Assembly (NCBI RefSeq): GCF_030730945.1
Contig: NZ_JAVAMS010000017.1
Span: 1 to 6,207 of the forward strand
Direction: 5' to 3'
Source: Aurantiacibacter poecillastricola
GTDB taxonomy: Bacteria; Pseudomonadota; Alphaproteobacteria; Sphingomonadales; Sphingomonadaceae
DNA: 6,207 nucleotides
Shown here piece after piece: positions 1 to 4,671 of this stretch; within the stretch, counting starts at the first letter, position 1; every line of letters starts with the position of its first letter. Under the pieces are notes generated by a model. That model worked only from the letters and a program-made list of their open reading frames with translations. It was not told the origin of the DNA and ran no database searches. Position numbers and translations under genes: made by a program.

Positions 1-12
1 GGAAAATGCACA
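1..12 (+). repeat. Leader-end 12-mer, copy before first gene
   Basis: The 12 bases GGAAAATGCACA are identical to bases 1816-1827 immediately before and into the ardC start codon. Here they directly precede the ATG at 13, and the GGA could be part of a weak ribosome binding site. Because the window begins at this point, the rest of the leader cannot be seen. I infer that the same kind of leader that precedes ardC also precedes the gene at 13. A chance 12-base match at the same place relative to two start codons is unlikely but not excluded. Confidence 0.55.
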
Positions 13-246
13 ATGCGGAACCTTCCGAACATCGAGAAAAGCGGTTTCAGGGCCGGGGAATATGTCGGCTACACGATGGCAGGCAAGACCTCCTACGCCA
101 TGCGGATCAGGCGTGGCGGCAAGGGCTGGGAAACCTATTACCATGAACCCCTGTCCCGCGCTGCTGGCGGATGCTTCAGCTATGCGACCGAACGCACCCT
201 TGGCGACCTGTCCGCGCGCTTGAGCGCAATGGCAGGTGCAGCATGA
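13..246 (+). CDS. Small basic protein of unknown function (77 aa)
   Basis: A 77-residue protein that I do not recognise. The middle is rich in Gly, Tyr and basic residues (for example YAMRIRRGGKGWETYYHEP at about residues 28-46), which suggests a compact beta-rich fold and possibly nucleic-acid binding. There is no signal peptide or membrane segment. The start at 13 directly follows the leader-like 12-mer. A second ATG at 6 is in another frame and gives only a short reading frame. The stop overlaps the ATG of the next gene as ATGA, so the two are almost certainly translationally coupled. Its reality is supported by that overlap and by codon use like its neighbours; its function is unknown. 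Confidence 0.7.
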   Translation: MRNLPNIEKSGFRAGEYVGYTMAGKTSYAMRIRRGGKGWETYYHEPLSRAAGGCFSYATERTLGDLSARLSAMAGAA

Positions 247-1034
247 GCGAGGAACTGACAGACCCGCTGGGGCAGGCCATCATTGATGCAGGCTTTGCCC
301 CCAACCGGCTGCTGCTGGACATGAACCACAGCCTTAGCGTCCCGCACGACTTCCCGCTTGATGCACCGTGGAATCTCCCCTCCCGCCAGTTTCGCTTTCC
401 CATCGAAGTGGTGGCACCGGAGGCAGGCGAGCCGCGCAAGATTGGCCTGATGCACCCCGAACTTGCAGCCCACCCCTTTGTGAAGCACGTTGAGAGCGTT
501 CTAGGGATCGAGATTGCCCGCGATGGCGTTGCCAACCGCTACGGCTATTCAGCCGCTCCCACGGCGCGCTGGTGGCATTCAGTGGACCTCATTAGCGCGG
601 GCAAATGGCGCGAATTGCTGGCGACCCAGCTTCACACCACAATGGGCGATATATTCCACGCCGTTTCCTACGGATGCCGCTACTCGCCAAACGAGGACCG
701 GCAGGGGCGCGGCTATATCAGCACCGCCGAGGCGCGCACGATCATGGAGGAAATGGGCGCGACCGAACCGGAGGACGCCGTGGCGATCCTGCTGCAATGC
801 GACGAGCCGAAAGAGTGCAAATCCGAGCGGTCAACACATTGGCCGATCAATAACGGACGCAGCCTGTGCGGCGAGGATCAGGCATGGTGCATGATCCTTG
901 GCATCGAGCGGGGCTGGTTCGCGCACGACCGGGCAGGTTTCCTGCAATGGACCGAGAACGGACGCGCCCGCTACGCCGCTGGCGACAGCGCCACCTACAC
1001 GCAGGCGAGCGGTCAGGAAGCATTCGCTTTCTGA
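243..1034 (+). CDS. Hypothetical protein, 263 aa, coupled to upstream small gene
   Basis: A soluble, probably cytoplasmic protein of 263 residues; I do not recognise the family. The start at 243 is preferred over an in-frame ATG at 171 because it overlaps the preceding stop (ATGA) and has a weak AGGT-type ribosome binding site a few bases upstream. The protein has a Pro-rich N-terminal part (residues 30-60), a Trp/His-containing middle (ARWWHS near 108-113) and five cysteines in the C-terminal half (C145, C186, C192, C209, C216). C186 and C192 lie six residues apart, as do C209 and C216 seven apart, so a metal site is conceivable but not shown. The next gene starts 37 bases downstream in the same direction. 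Together with the 77-aa gene it forms a conserved-looking pair of unknown role. Confidence 0.75.
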   Translation: MSEELTDPLGQAIIDAGFAPNRLLLDMNHSLSVPHDFPLDAPWNLPSRQFRFPIEVVAPEAGEPRKIGLMHPELAAHPFVKHVESVLGIEIARDGVANRYGYSAAPTARWWHSVDLISAGKWRELLATQLHTTMGDIFHAVSYGCRYSPNEDRQGRGYISTAEARTIMEEMGATEPEDAVAILLQCDEPKECKSERSTHWPINNGRSLCGEDQAWCMILGIERGWFAHDRAGFLQWTENGRARYAAGDSATYTQASGQEAFAF

Positions 1035-1071
1035 CCGCGAACCCTCTATATTACTGGACAAGGAACACATC

Positions 1072-1308
1072 ATGGCAACCGTAACCGACCGCGCAGAACT
1101 CGACATTCAGGAGCAGCTTGTCCGCATTCAGGAGCGGATCGAGCAGAGCGACAAATTCCGGGCCGAAAGTGACAAGTTTCGGGCCGAGCGCGACAAGGTA
1201 ATCCGCGAAACCGACCTCATGCGGACCAGCGCCATTTTTCAGGCGATGATCGCCAGCGCCGCCCTGCTAGGCGCAGGCGCGGCGCTGGCCAAACTGTTCT
1301 TCCCCTGA
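1072..1308 (+). CDS. Small coiled-coil protein with C-terminal membrane anchor (78 aa)
   Basis: A 78-residue protein with a highly charged helical N-terminal part (residues 5-50) followed by a hydrophobic stretch (about 55-76) ending at the C terminus, the layout of a tail-anchored inner-membrane protein. The coiled-coil region contains a perfect tandem heptad, SDKFRAE, at residues 26-32 and 33-39. The two DNA copies differ at several synonymous positions, so the protein repeat has been kept under selection and is not a fresh duplication. An AAGGA ribosome binding site at 1060-1064 lies seven bases before the ATG. Small proteins of this type often accompany plasmid or phage functions, but I cannot assign a specific role. 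The downstream hairpin at 1314-1356 ends the transcription unit. Confidence 0.75.
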   Translation: MATVTDRAELDIQEQLVRIQERIEQSDKFRAESDKFRAERDKVIRETDLMRTSAIFQAMIASAALLGAGAALAKLFFP

Positions 1309-1313
1309 TTTTC

Positions 1314-1356
1314 GCGGCGCGCTTGGGCTGCGGTTCCCTTCGCCCAGGCGCGCCGC
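1314..1356 (+). terminator. Strong hairpin ending the first gene cluster
   Basis: A 15-pair stem (1314-1328 with 1342-1356, one G-T pair) with a 13-base loop lies six bases after the stop codon at 1308. There is no long T run after it, so it is either a terminator with a poor U tract, an mRNA-end stabiliser, or the first of the many hairpins of the region before ardC. Confidence 0.6.
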
Positions 1357-1393
1357 TCCCAATCAGCCGGGGCTTGATTTCCAATCTGCCGAA

Positions 1394-1551
1394 ATGACGG
1401 AGGATCCGCACAGCGGATCATTCCGGCTCCCTTGTCCGAACGATCATGCGCGCGTGTGGCGCATGATCGAGGGGCACACCTGGCCATCGTTCCGGTGAAC
1501 GCTGCCCTGGTGCGCCGGGTGCGAGGCATACCCACACCCCGATAGAGCCGC
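1394..1551 (+). repeat. Structured direct repeat, copy 1 (before ardC)
   Basis: This stretch recurs near the window end (6063-6201). Identical blocks are 1394-1427 (34 bases), 1438-1454 (17) and 1535-1551 (17). It holds ordered hairpins: a 7-pair stem 1403-1409/1413-1419 with a 3-base loop; a perfect 10-pair stem 1441-1450/1460-1469; and an 8-pair stem with one mismatch 1473-1480/1509-1516. The final identical block contains CCCCGATAGAGCCGC and runs into another hairpin (1547-1552/1557-1562). In copy 2 the second stem keeps pairing through a G-T pair, the third stem has different bases but still pairs, and most of the length difference lies in its loop. That pattern suggests selection on structure, in RNA or in single-stranded DNA. 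Confidence 0.8.
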
Positions 1552-1826
1552 GCCAGCGCGGCGAGCTGCTATCCCGAATCTGGAAGGGGCGGCCTCCCCT
1601 TCCCTGTGCAATGGCTGGACCGTCTCACCGCTACGCGGCTCGCTTGGTGGCGCGCGGGGTTTCCCCAGCCTTCCGCGCTCGCTGCGCTCACTTGTGCAGG
1701 CCGGGTGATCCCCCTCCCCGCGCGCCAGCCATGAAATGCACATTCCCATCCCCCGGCTTCGCCAGCGGGCAGAAGCCGATGGCGGGCCATCGCCTTCGGC
1801 TCACCAGTGAAAAAGGGAAAATGCAC
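1552..1826 (+). promoter_or_regulatory. Long hairpin-rich leader of ardC
   Basis: No convincing gene lies in these bases; they connect the structured repeat to ardC. Inverted repeats seen: 1582-1589/1596-1603 (8 pairs); 1605-1618 with 1725-1732 and 1737-1742 (14 pairs around a GAAA bulge); 1648-1659/1716-1727 (12 pairs, sharing three bases with the previous stem); 1754-1760/1772-1778 (7 pairs); 1777-1782/1787-1792 (6 pairs). TGTGCA occurs at 1605-1610 and 1693-1698, and its complement TGCACA at 1737-1742 and 1822-1827, so alternative folds are possible, one of which would cover the ardC start. The ribosome binding site AAAAGGGA is at 1811-1818. I cannot identify a classical -35/-10 promoter. 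A folded single-stranded promoter or a regulatory RNA leader are both possible. Confidence 0.55.
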
Positions 1827-1827
1827 A
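1816..1827 (+). repeat. Leader-end 12-mer, copy at ardC start
   Basis: GGAAAATGCACA here matches bases 1-12 exactly. The last base is the A of the ardC ATG. The 10-mer AAATGCACAT inside it also occurs at 1734-1743 in the same leader. It overlaps the ribosome binding region, so it may matter for translation initiation. Confidence 0.6.
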
Positions 1828-2765
1828 TGACCAAAGCCACCAACCGCAGCCGGAAATCCAAGGCCGTGCGGATCGACATTTACGAGGAAGTGACCAACCA
1901 GATTATTGCCATGCTGGAGGCTGGCACGAAACCTTGGGCACCGTCATGGGCGCAGGGTGCAGGCAGCTTCCCGCTTCGCTCTTGCGGCAAGCATTATCAG
2001 GGCATCAATATCCTGTTGCTTTGGGCAACCGCGATCACGCGCGGATATGCGAACCCCTACTGGATGACCTTCAAGCAGGCGCTGGAACTTGGCGGCAACG
2101 TCAAGAAGGGCGAGAAGGGAACCCGCGTTGTCTATGTCGGCCAGATCACAAAGAAGGACGATGACGCGCAGGCCGATGGCGATCAGGACGAGCGCAAGGG
2201 CCGCGTTTTCCTCAAGCATTACACGGTTTTCAATGTGGGGCAGATCGAGGGATTGCCCGAAGGCAAATTCCCGACGCCGGAGCCCGTCATTCAGAACAGG
2301 GAAGATCGTGACCAGAGCCTAGATGCACTGTTTGCAGCCTATGGCGTCCCCATCCACGAACAGGAGGGAGGTGCGTTCTATACGCCGCTCACCGACCGTA
2401 TCAACATGCCGCATTTTGAGAGCTTCACCAGCGCCAACGCATTCTATGCCACGCTTGCACATGAAGCGATCCACAGCACCGGCCACCGTGACCGGCTGAA
2501 CCGCGAAACCTTGCGCGACTACAGCAAGAGCCTTGCGATCAGGGCGCGCGAGGAACTGATTGCCGAAATCGGGGCATCCTTTTTTTGTGCAGCCATCGGC
2601 ATGGAGCCGACGCAGCGCGAAGATCATGCCGCCTATGTGGCCCACTGGATCAGCCATTTGCGGAACGACAAGAAAGCCATTTTTCAGGCCGCAACCGCCG
2701 CGCAGGCCGCAAGCGAATTGATCCTGAAAGCCAGCGAGGTCGAGGCCGAGCGGCACACCGCCTGA
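1827..2765 (+). CDS. ardC: ArdC-type antirestriction protein
   Basis: A 312-residue protein with the two-part ArdC layout: an N-terminal ssDNA-binding domain (ArdC-N/DUF1738, about residues 15-140) and a C-terminal zinc metallopeptidase-like domain (about 165-300). The N-terminal part has the usual features IYEEVTNQIIAMLEAG, PW, Y-x-GINILLLW and FKQALELGGNVKKGEKGT. The C-terminal part has HEAIHSTGH (His212, Glu213, His216) with a downstream EELIAEIGA segment (242-250) able to supply the third zinc ligand. ArdC proteins bind single-stranded DNA and protect incoming plasmid DNA from host restriction in the cytoplasm after conjugation. The start at 1827 is preferred over ATG 1821 because AAAAGGGA at 1811-1818 then has normal spacing; the upstream open frame back to 1611 runs through hairpin repeats and is not coding. 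Its position after a structured leader fits early expression in a recipient. Confidence 0.93.
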   Translation: MTKATNRSRKSKAVRIDIYEEVTNQIIAMLEAGTKPWAPSWAQGAGSFPLRSCGKHYQGINILLLWATAITRGYANPYWMTFKQALELGGNVKKGEKGTRVVYVGQITKKDDDAQADGDQDERKGRVFLKHYTVFNVGQIEGLPEGKFPTPEPVIQNREDRDQSLDALFAAYGVPIHEQEGGAFYTPLTDRINMPHFESFTSANAFYATLAHEAIHSTGHRDRLNRETLRDYSKSLAIRAREELIAEIGASFFCAAIGMEPTQREDHAAYVAHWISHLRNDKKAIFQAATAAQAASELILKASEVEAERHTA

Positions 2766-2772
2766 ACCGCAC

Positions 2773-2793
2773 GGGGCGGCATCGAGCCGCCCC
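2773..2793 (+). other. Intercistronic hairpin after ardC
   Basis: A perfect 8-pair GC stem (2773-2780 with 2786-2793) and 5-base loop lie eight bases after the ardC stop and 25 bases before the next ATG. No T run follows, so partial termination, transcript protection or processing is more likely than full termination. Confidence 0.55.
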
Positions 2794-2818
2794 ACCATCC
2801 AAATTTGAGGAATTTTCC

Positions 2819-3256
2819 ATGCGTGACCTTGATGGATTCGATTATCTGGCAATGGCCCTGATTACCGCGCCCGAAGCTGTGAAGTTGCGACGCTTGTTGC
2901 GTGGCCATCTGGAAAAACTCGACAGCGCGCCGGATGAACCCGACGCGATGGCCGAACGGATAGAGGAAATGCGCGCTTTCTATCGGATTGCCGCAGGAGC
3001 CGAGCAAACCCGCATCGGCGGCCTCGCCAATGGCCGCACGATCAGCATTCGTTTCAGGGAAGGAGAGCGGATCGAGCGCATCCACGGCACACCATACGGC
3101 AACGCCGTTGCCACCGAGGACAGCCATATCGAATATGACCGCTATGGCAGGCCCGTGGAAATGGTCCGCTACCGCTTCACCATGAACCCGGACGCCGCAT
3201 TCCCCGAAATCGTGAACGACAAGCGCGAAGCCGCATATTTCAGGGCCATTGAATGA
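2819..3256 (+). CDS. Hypothetical protein, 145 aa, downstream of ardC
   Basis: An unrecognised soluble protein of 145 residues. The first half is helical and charged (LLRGHLEKLDSAPDEPDAMAERIEEMRAFYRIAAG region, described here by position 24-60), the second half is beta-like with aromatic and charged residues (RIHGTPYGN, IEYDRYGRPVEMVRYRF near 88-120). A good ribosome binding site, GAGGA at 2807-2811, stands seven bases before the ATG. It follows ardC in the same direction with only a hairpin between them, so it is probably co-transcribed and may act in the same process, perhaps anti-defence or plasmid establishment. That role is inferred only from position. It is followed by a strong hairpin shared with the convergent gene. 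Confidence 0.75.
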   Translation: MRDLDGFDYLAMALITAPEAVKLRRLLRGHLEKLDSAPDEPDAMAERIEEMRAFYRIAAGAEQTRIGGLANGRTISIRFREGERIERIHGTPYGNAVATEDSHIEYDRYGRPVEMVRYRFTMNPDAAFPEIVNDKREAAYFRAIE

Positions 3257-3275
3257 GCCTTTCGCCCCCCCCGCG

Positions 3276-3310
3276 CGGCGCGCCCCAGCCACAAGGGCCG
3301 GGGCGCGCCG
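3276..3310. terminator. Bidirectional terminator-like hairpin between convergent genes
   Basis: A perfect 11-pair GC stem (3276-3286 with 3300-3310) lies 19 bases after the plus-strand stop at 3256 and eight bases beyond the minus-strand stop at 3319. The placement fits a bidirectional terminator. A second 11-pair stem with a 3-base loop (3328-3338/3342-3352) sits in the last codons of the minus gene and could help stop plus-strand transcripts. T runs are lacking on both sides. Confidence 0.65.
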
Positions 3311-3318
3311 GAATGGAT

Positions 3319-3603
3319 TTAGCGGCGGGCGAGCGCCTTGAAGGCGCTCGCCAACTGTTTCAGGACCGACAGGCGACGGGGAGCTGCCGCAGGCGGACAT
3401 GGGGATGCTCCGCCGGTCATTATCGCGGCCCATTGCTCGTTCCACCGTCGCCGTTCCTGGGCACGATCTTCGATGTATCGCATCGCGTGGCTGGCCTGCA
3501 CGTTTCTGCGTAACTCATCATGCCACGCCACCGCACCCGCCCAATCCTCTTTCGGATCAGGGCAATCGCCTGCTGGCGGATCAGAACTAGGCGCGGCTTC
3601 CAT
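3319..3603 (-). CDS. Small minus-strand hypothetical protein (94 aa)
   Basis: A 94-residue protein that I do not recognise by family. It has an acidic, Pro-rich N terminus (1-20), a Trp/Arg/Glu-rich central helix (about 21-62, including WAGAVAWHDELRR and RRRWNEQWAAIM) and a basic C terminus (RRLSVLKQLASAFKALARR). There is no membrane segment. The amphipathic Trp-rich helix suggests a protein-protein contact. It is the only minus-strand gene I accept here. Support comes from plausible composition, a neat convergent hairpin just after its stop, and a divergent AT-rich gap before its start. Its ribosome binding site is weak: AGGAC lies further than usual from the ATG, so the true start is uncertain. 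A plus-strand frame over the same bases (3253-3513) looks less protein-like. Confidence 0.6.
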   Translation of the reverse strand: MEAAPSSDPPAGDCPDPKEDWAGAVAWHDELRRNVQASHAMRYIEDRAQERRRWNEQWAAIMTGGASPCPPAAAPRRLSVLKQLASAFKALARR

Positions 3604-3700
3604 TCTATCGGAAATAGTCCTAAGACAATAAATGGACGTTGTGACCTATAGTAAATCGGCTGTTCACCAGACTTTTTACCCCTGACCCGGAGAAACACGA
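3604..3700. promoter_or_regulatory. Divergent AT-rich promoter region
   Basis: This is the most AT-rich stretch of the window and lies between the minus-strand gene and the plus-strand gene at 3701, so it probably holds both promoters. TATAGT at 3647-3652 resembles a -10 element on the plus strand, but I see no good -35 element at standard spacing. The specific boxes are therefore not assigned. Confidence 0.4.
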
Positions 3701-3850
3701 ATGCGCCGCGATTTTAACGAGGGCAACGATGCTTCTCCGCAGGGCCGCGATCTTCTCTTGTGGGCCGAGGCTTCGCTGTTGCTCCTGGCCCAGCTTGGCA
3801 TGTTGGCTGGCGGCGTCATGTTCCTCATTTCCGCGCTTCGCGGGAGCTGA
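3701..3850 (+). CDS. Single-pass small membrane protein (49 aa)
   Basis: A 49-residue reading frame with a polar N terminus (MRRDFNEGNDASPQGRD) and one hydrophobic segment at about residues 18-45, ending in a short basic tail (ALRGS). It is predicted to lie in the inner membrane. A GGAG ribosome binding site at 3689-3692 with an eight-base spacer supports the start. Its stop is three bases before the next ATG, so the pair forms a tight operon. I cannot assign a function. The small size makes it easy to miss, but the ribosome binding site, hydrophobic pattern and spacing together favour a real gene. Confidence 0.6.
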   Translation: MRRDFNEGNDASPQGRDLLLWAEASLLLLAQLGMLAGGVMFLISALRGS

Positions 3851-3853
3851 CCC

Positions 3854-4291
3854 ATGCCCGCGCAAATCATCGCCGCTGGCCTCCTGTTCGCCTGCACCCC
3901 TACCCTTGTCGCAGATGGCGACGGACCTGTTTGGTGCGCGGAAGGCCCGCGCGTTCGCATCGCCGGCATAGCGGCCCGCGAACGCGACGAATCTTGCCGT
4001 CCTGGTCAGCCATGCCCAAAGGCATCCGGGCAGTCGGCAACCACCGCTCTGGTCACTCTGCTTGGCGGTTCACGCGGCACTTATCGCTTTTCCGGCGCGC
4101 AATACGCCCACATTCGCGTCAGCGCACCTGCCATGCGCTGCCGGTCCACCGGATCAGCCGGAGGAAGCCGCACCGGAGCGTTCTGCGAGCTGGCCGATGG
4201 CCGCGATCTTTCCTGCGCCATGCTCGCCACCGGCACGGTTCTGCGGTGGAACCGATATTGGCCAGCAGATGTTCGCTGTTCGGGTCGATGA
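3854..4291 (+). CDS. Secreted thermonuclease-like protein with altered active site
   Basis: A 145-residue protein resembling the staphylococcal-nuclease (thermonuclease/SNase) family. Visible marks are a hydrophobic N terminus, likely a signal peptide (1-20, with C14 as a possible but imperfect lipobox), then DGDG (21-24), RVRIAGIAARE (33-43) and GRDLSCAMLATGTVLRW (116-132). In active nucleases the middle motif is normally V-R-L-x-G-I-D-A-P-E; here Arg35 and Glu43 are kept but the Asp of GID is Ala40. Calcium binding and catalysis may thus be weakened or lost. Seven cysteines follow the signal region (28, 48, 54, 96, 111, 121, 142), which suggests disulfides and a periplasmic location. The ribosome binding site GGGAG at 3842-3846 lies inside the end of the upstream gene. 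A role as an active nuclease is uncertain. Confidence 0.65.
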   Translation: MPAQIIAAGLLFACTPTLVADGDGPVWCAEGPRVRIAGIAARERDESCRPGQPCPKASGQSATTALVTLLGGSRGTYRFSGAQYAHIRVSAPAMRCRSTGSAGGSRTGAFCELADGRDLSCAMLATGTVLRWNRYWPADVRCSGR

Positions 4292-4312
4292 CCAGCGAAC
4301 ACTACTGGCCAA
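4258..4312. other. Long hairpin at end of nuclease-like gene (terminator or operator)
   Basis: Two nested 8-pair arms, 4258-4265/4305-4312 (TTGGCCAG and CTGGCCAA) and 4270-4277/4294-4301 (TGTTCGCT and AGCGAACA), are separated by a small 4x3 internal loop; an inner 4-pair stem (GGTC/GACC, 4283-4286/4290-4293) closes the top. It overlaps the nuclease-like stop codon at 4289-4291 and ends 48 bases before the next start. A T-rich stretch (GTTCTTTATT, about 4320-4329) follows, fitting an intrinsic terminator; a repressor operator for the downstream pair is the alternative. Confidence 0.6.
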
Positions 4313-4360
4313 CAGCTATGTTCTTTATTCGTTCAGCATCCAGTGCTATAAGGTGACGAC

Positions 4361-4663
4361 ATGACGACAGATGGCACCCAATACCCCTTGTGGACCCAGG
4401 ATCAGGCGATTGCCTACGAGGCGGCGCTTGAGGCCATCAATGACGTGATCGCTGGCTATAGCGAGCAGATTTGGCTTGAGGAAAAGTCCCCGGCTCCAAA
4501 TGCCGCCCGCATCGCCTGGCTCGAAATGCGGACCGATCAGGCCACAGCGGTTATGCACTCTCTGAACGTCACCGACTCCGCTAACGTGCAACAGGTGTTG
4601 CTCGAATACAGCGCAATGGTCCGCGCGCGTGACGCGGCAGAGGCTCTTGCCGTAGCGGCTTGA
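4361..4663 (+). CDS. Small helical protein overlapping zeta toxin; candidate antitoxin (100 aa)
   Basis: A 100-residue acidic protein predicted to be almost all alpha-helical (helices around 13-40, 46-68 and 74-98), with no membrane segment. AAGGTG at 4350-4355 is a fitting ribosome binding site. Its stop codon overlaps the TTG start of the zeta-type toxin (TTGA), the arrangement typical of translationally coupled toxin-antitoxin pairs. Classical epsilon antitoxins are about 90-residue three-helix proteins encoded before zeta, so size, fold prediction and position match, but I see no clear sequence likeness to epsilon. Antitoxin function is inference from context. Alternatives are a chaperone or accessory protein of the zeta-like kinase. 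Confidence 0.7.
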   Translation: MTTDGTQYPLWTQDQAIAYEAALEAINDVIAGYSEQIWLEEKSPAPNAARIAWLEMRTDQATAVMHSLNVTDSANVQQVLLEYSAMVRARDAAEALAVAA

Positions 4664-4671
4664 GCAGCCGC
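4655..4671 (+). other. Hairpin over gene junction, next to possible ATG start
   Basis: GCGGCT (4655-4660) can pair with AGCCGC (4666-4671) around a five-base loop that carries the stop codon TGA. The TTG start at 4660 is in the stem and the alternative ATG at 4672 immediately follows it. Such a stem would hide the start until a ribosome finishing the upstream gene opens it, which would couple toxin synthesis to the upstream protein. Confidence 0.45.

Noticed and set aside
1394..1551. Small self-cleaving ribozyme (hammerhead)
   Set aside because: The CUGANGA and GAA core boxes in proper arrangement around three stems are not present in either copy.
1444..1749. Minus-strand open frames across the leader (1239-1879)
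   Set aside because: Several overlapping frames stay open because of GC-rich inverted repeats; the translations are Arg/Ser/Gly-rich and they cover predicted stems, so I treat the region as non-coding.
1611..1826. In-frame extension of ardC upstream to an ATG at 1611
   Set aside because: The stretch consists of hairpin repeats, gives a low-complexity Pro/Arg-rich sequence unlike ArdC N termini, and the ribosome binding site and ArdC homology fit the start at 1827.
2319..3445. Long minus-strand open frames opposite ardC and the 145-aa gene
   Set aside because: They are antisense shadows of well-supported plus-strand genes, with Cys/Gly/Arg-rich translations and no recognisable domain.
3253..3513. 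Plus-strand frame overlapping the end of the 145-aa gene (86 aa)
   Set aside because: It reads through the 11-pair terminator-like hairpin and lies opposite a more protein-like minus-strand gene; no plausible ribosome binding site.
3760..4356. 198-aa plus-strand frame over the nuclease-like gene
   Set aside because: His/Arg-rich translation of a shifted frame; the frame at 3854 has a signal-like N terminus and SNase motifs.
4341..4360. CTATAA at about 4346-4351 as the -10 of the zeta operon
   Set aside because: It would place the transcript start only a few bases before the ATG, removing the good ribosome binding site, and there is no fitting -35.
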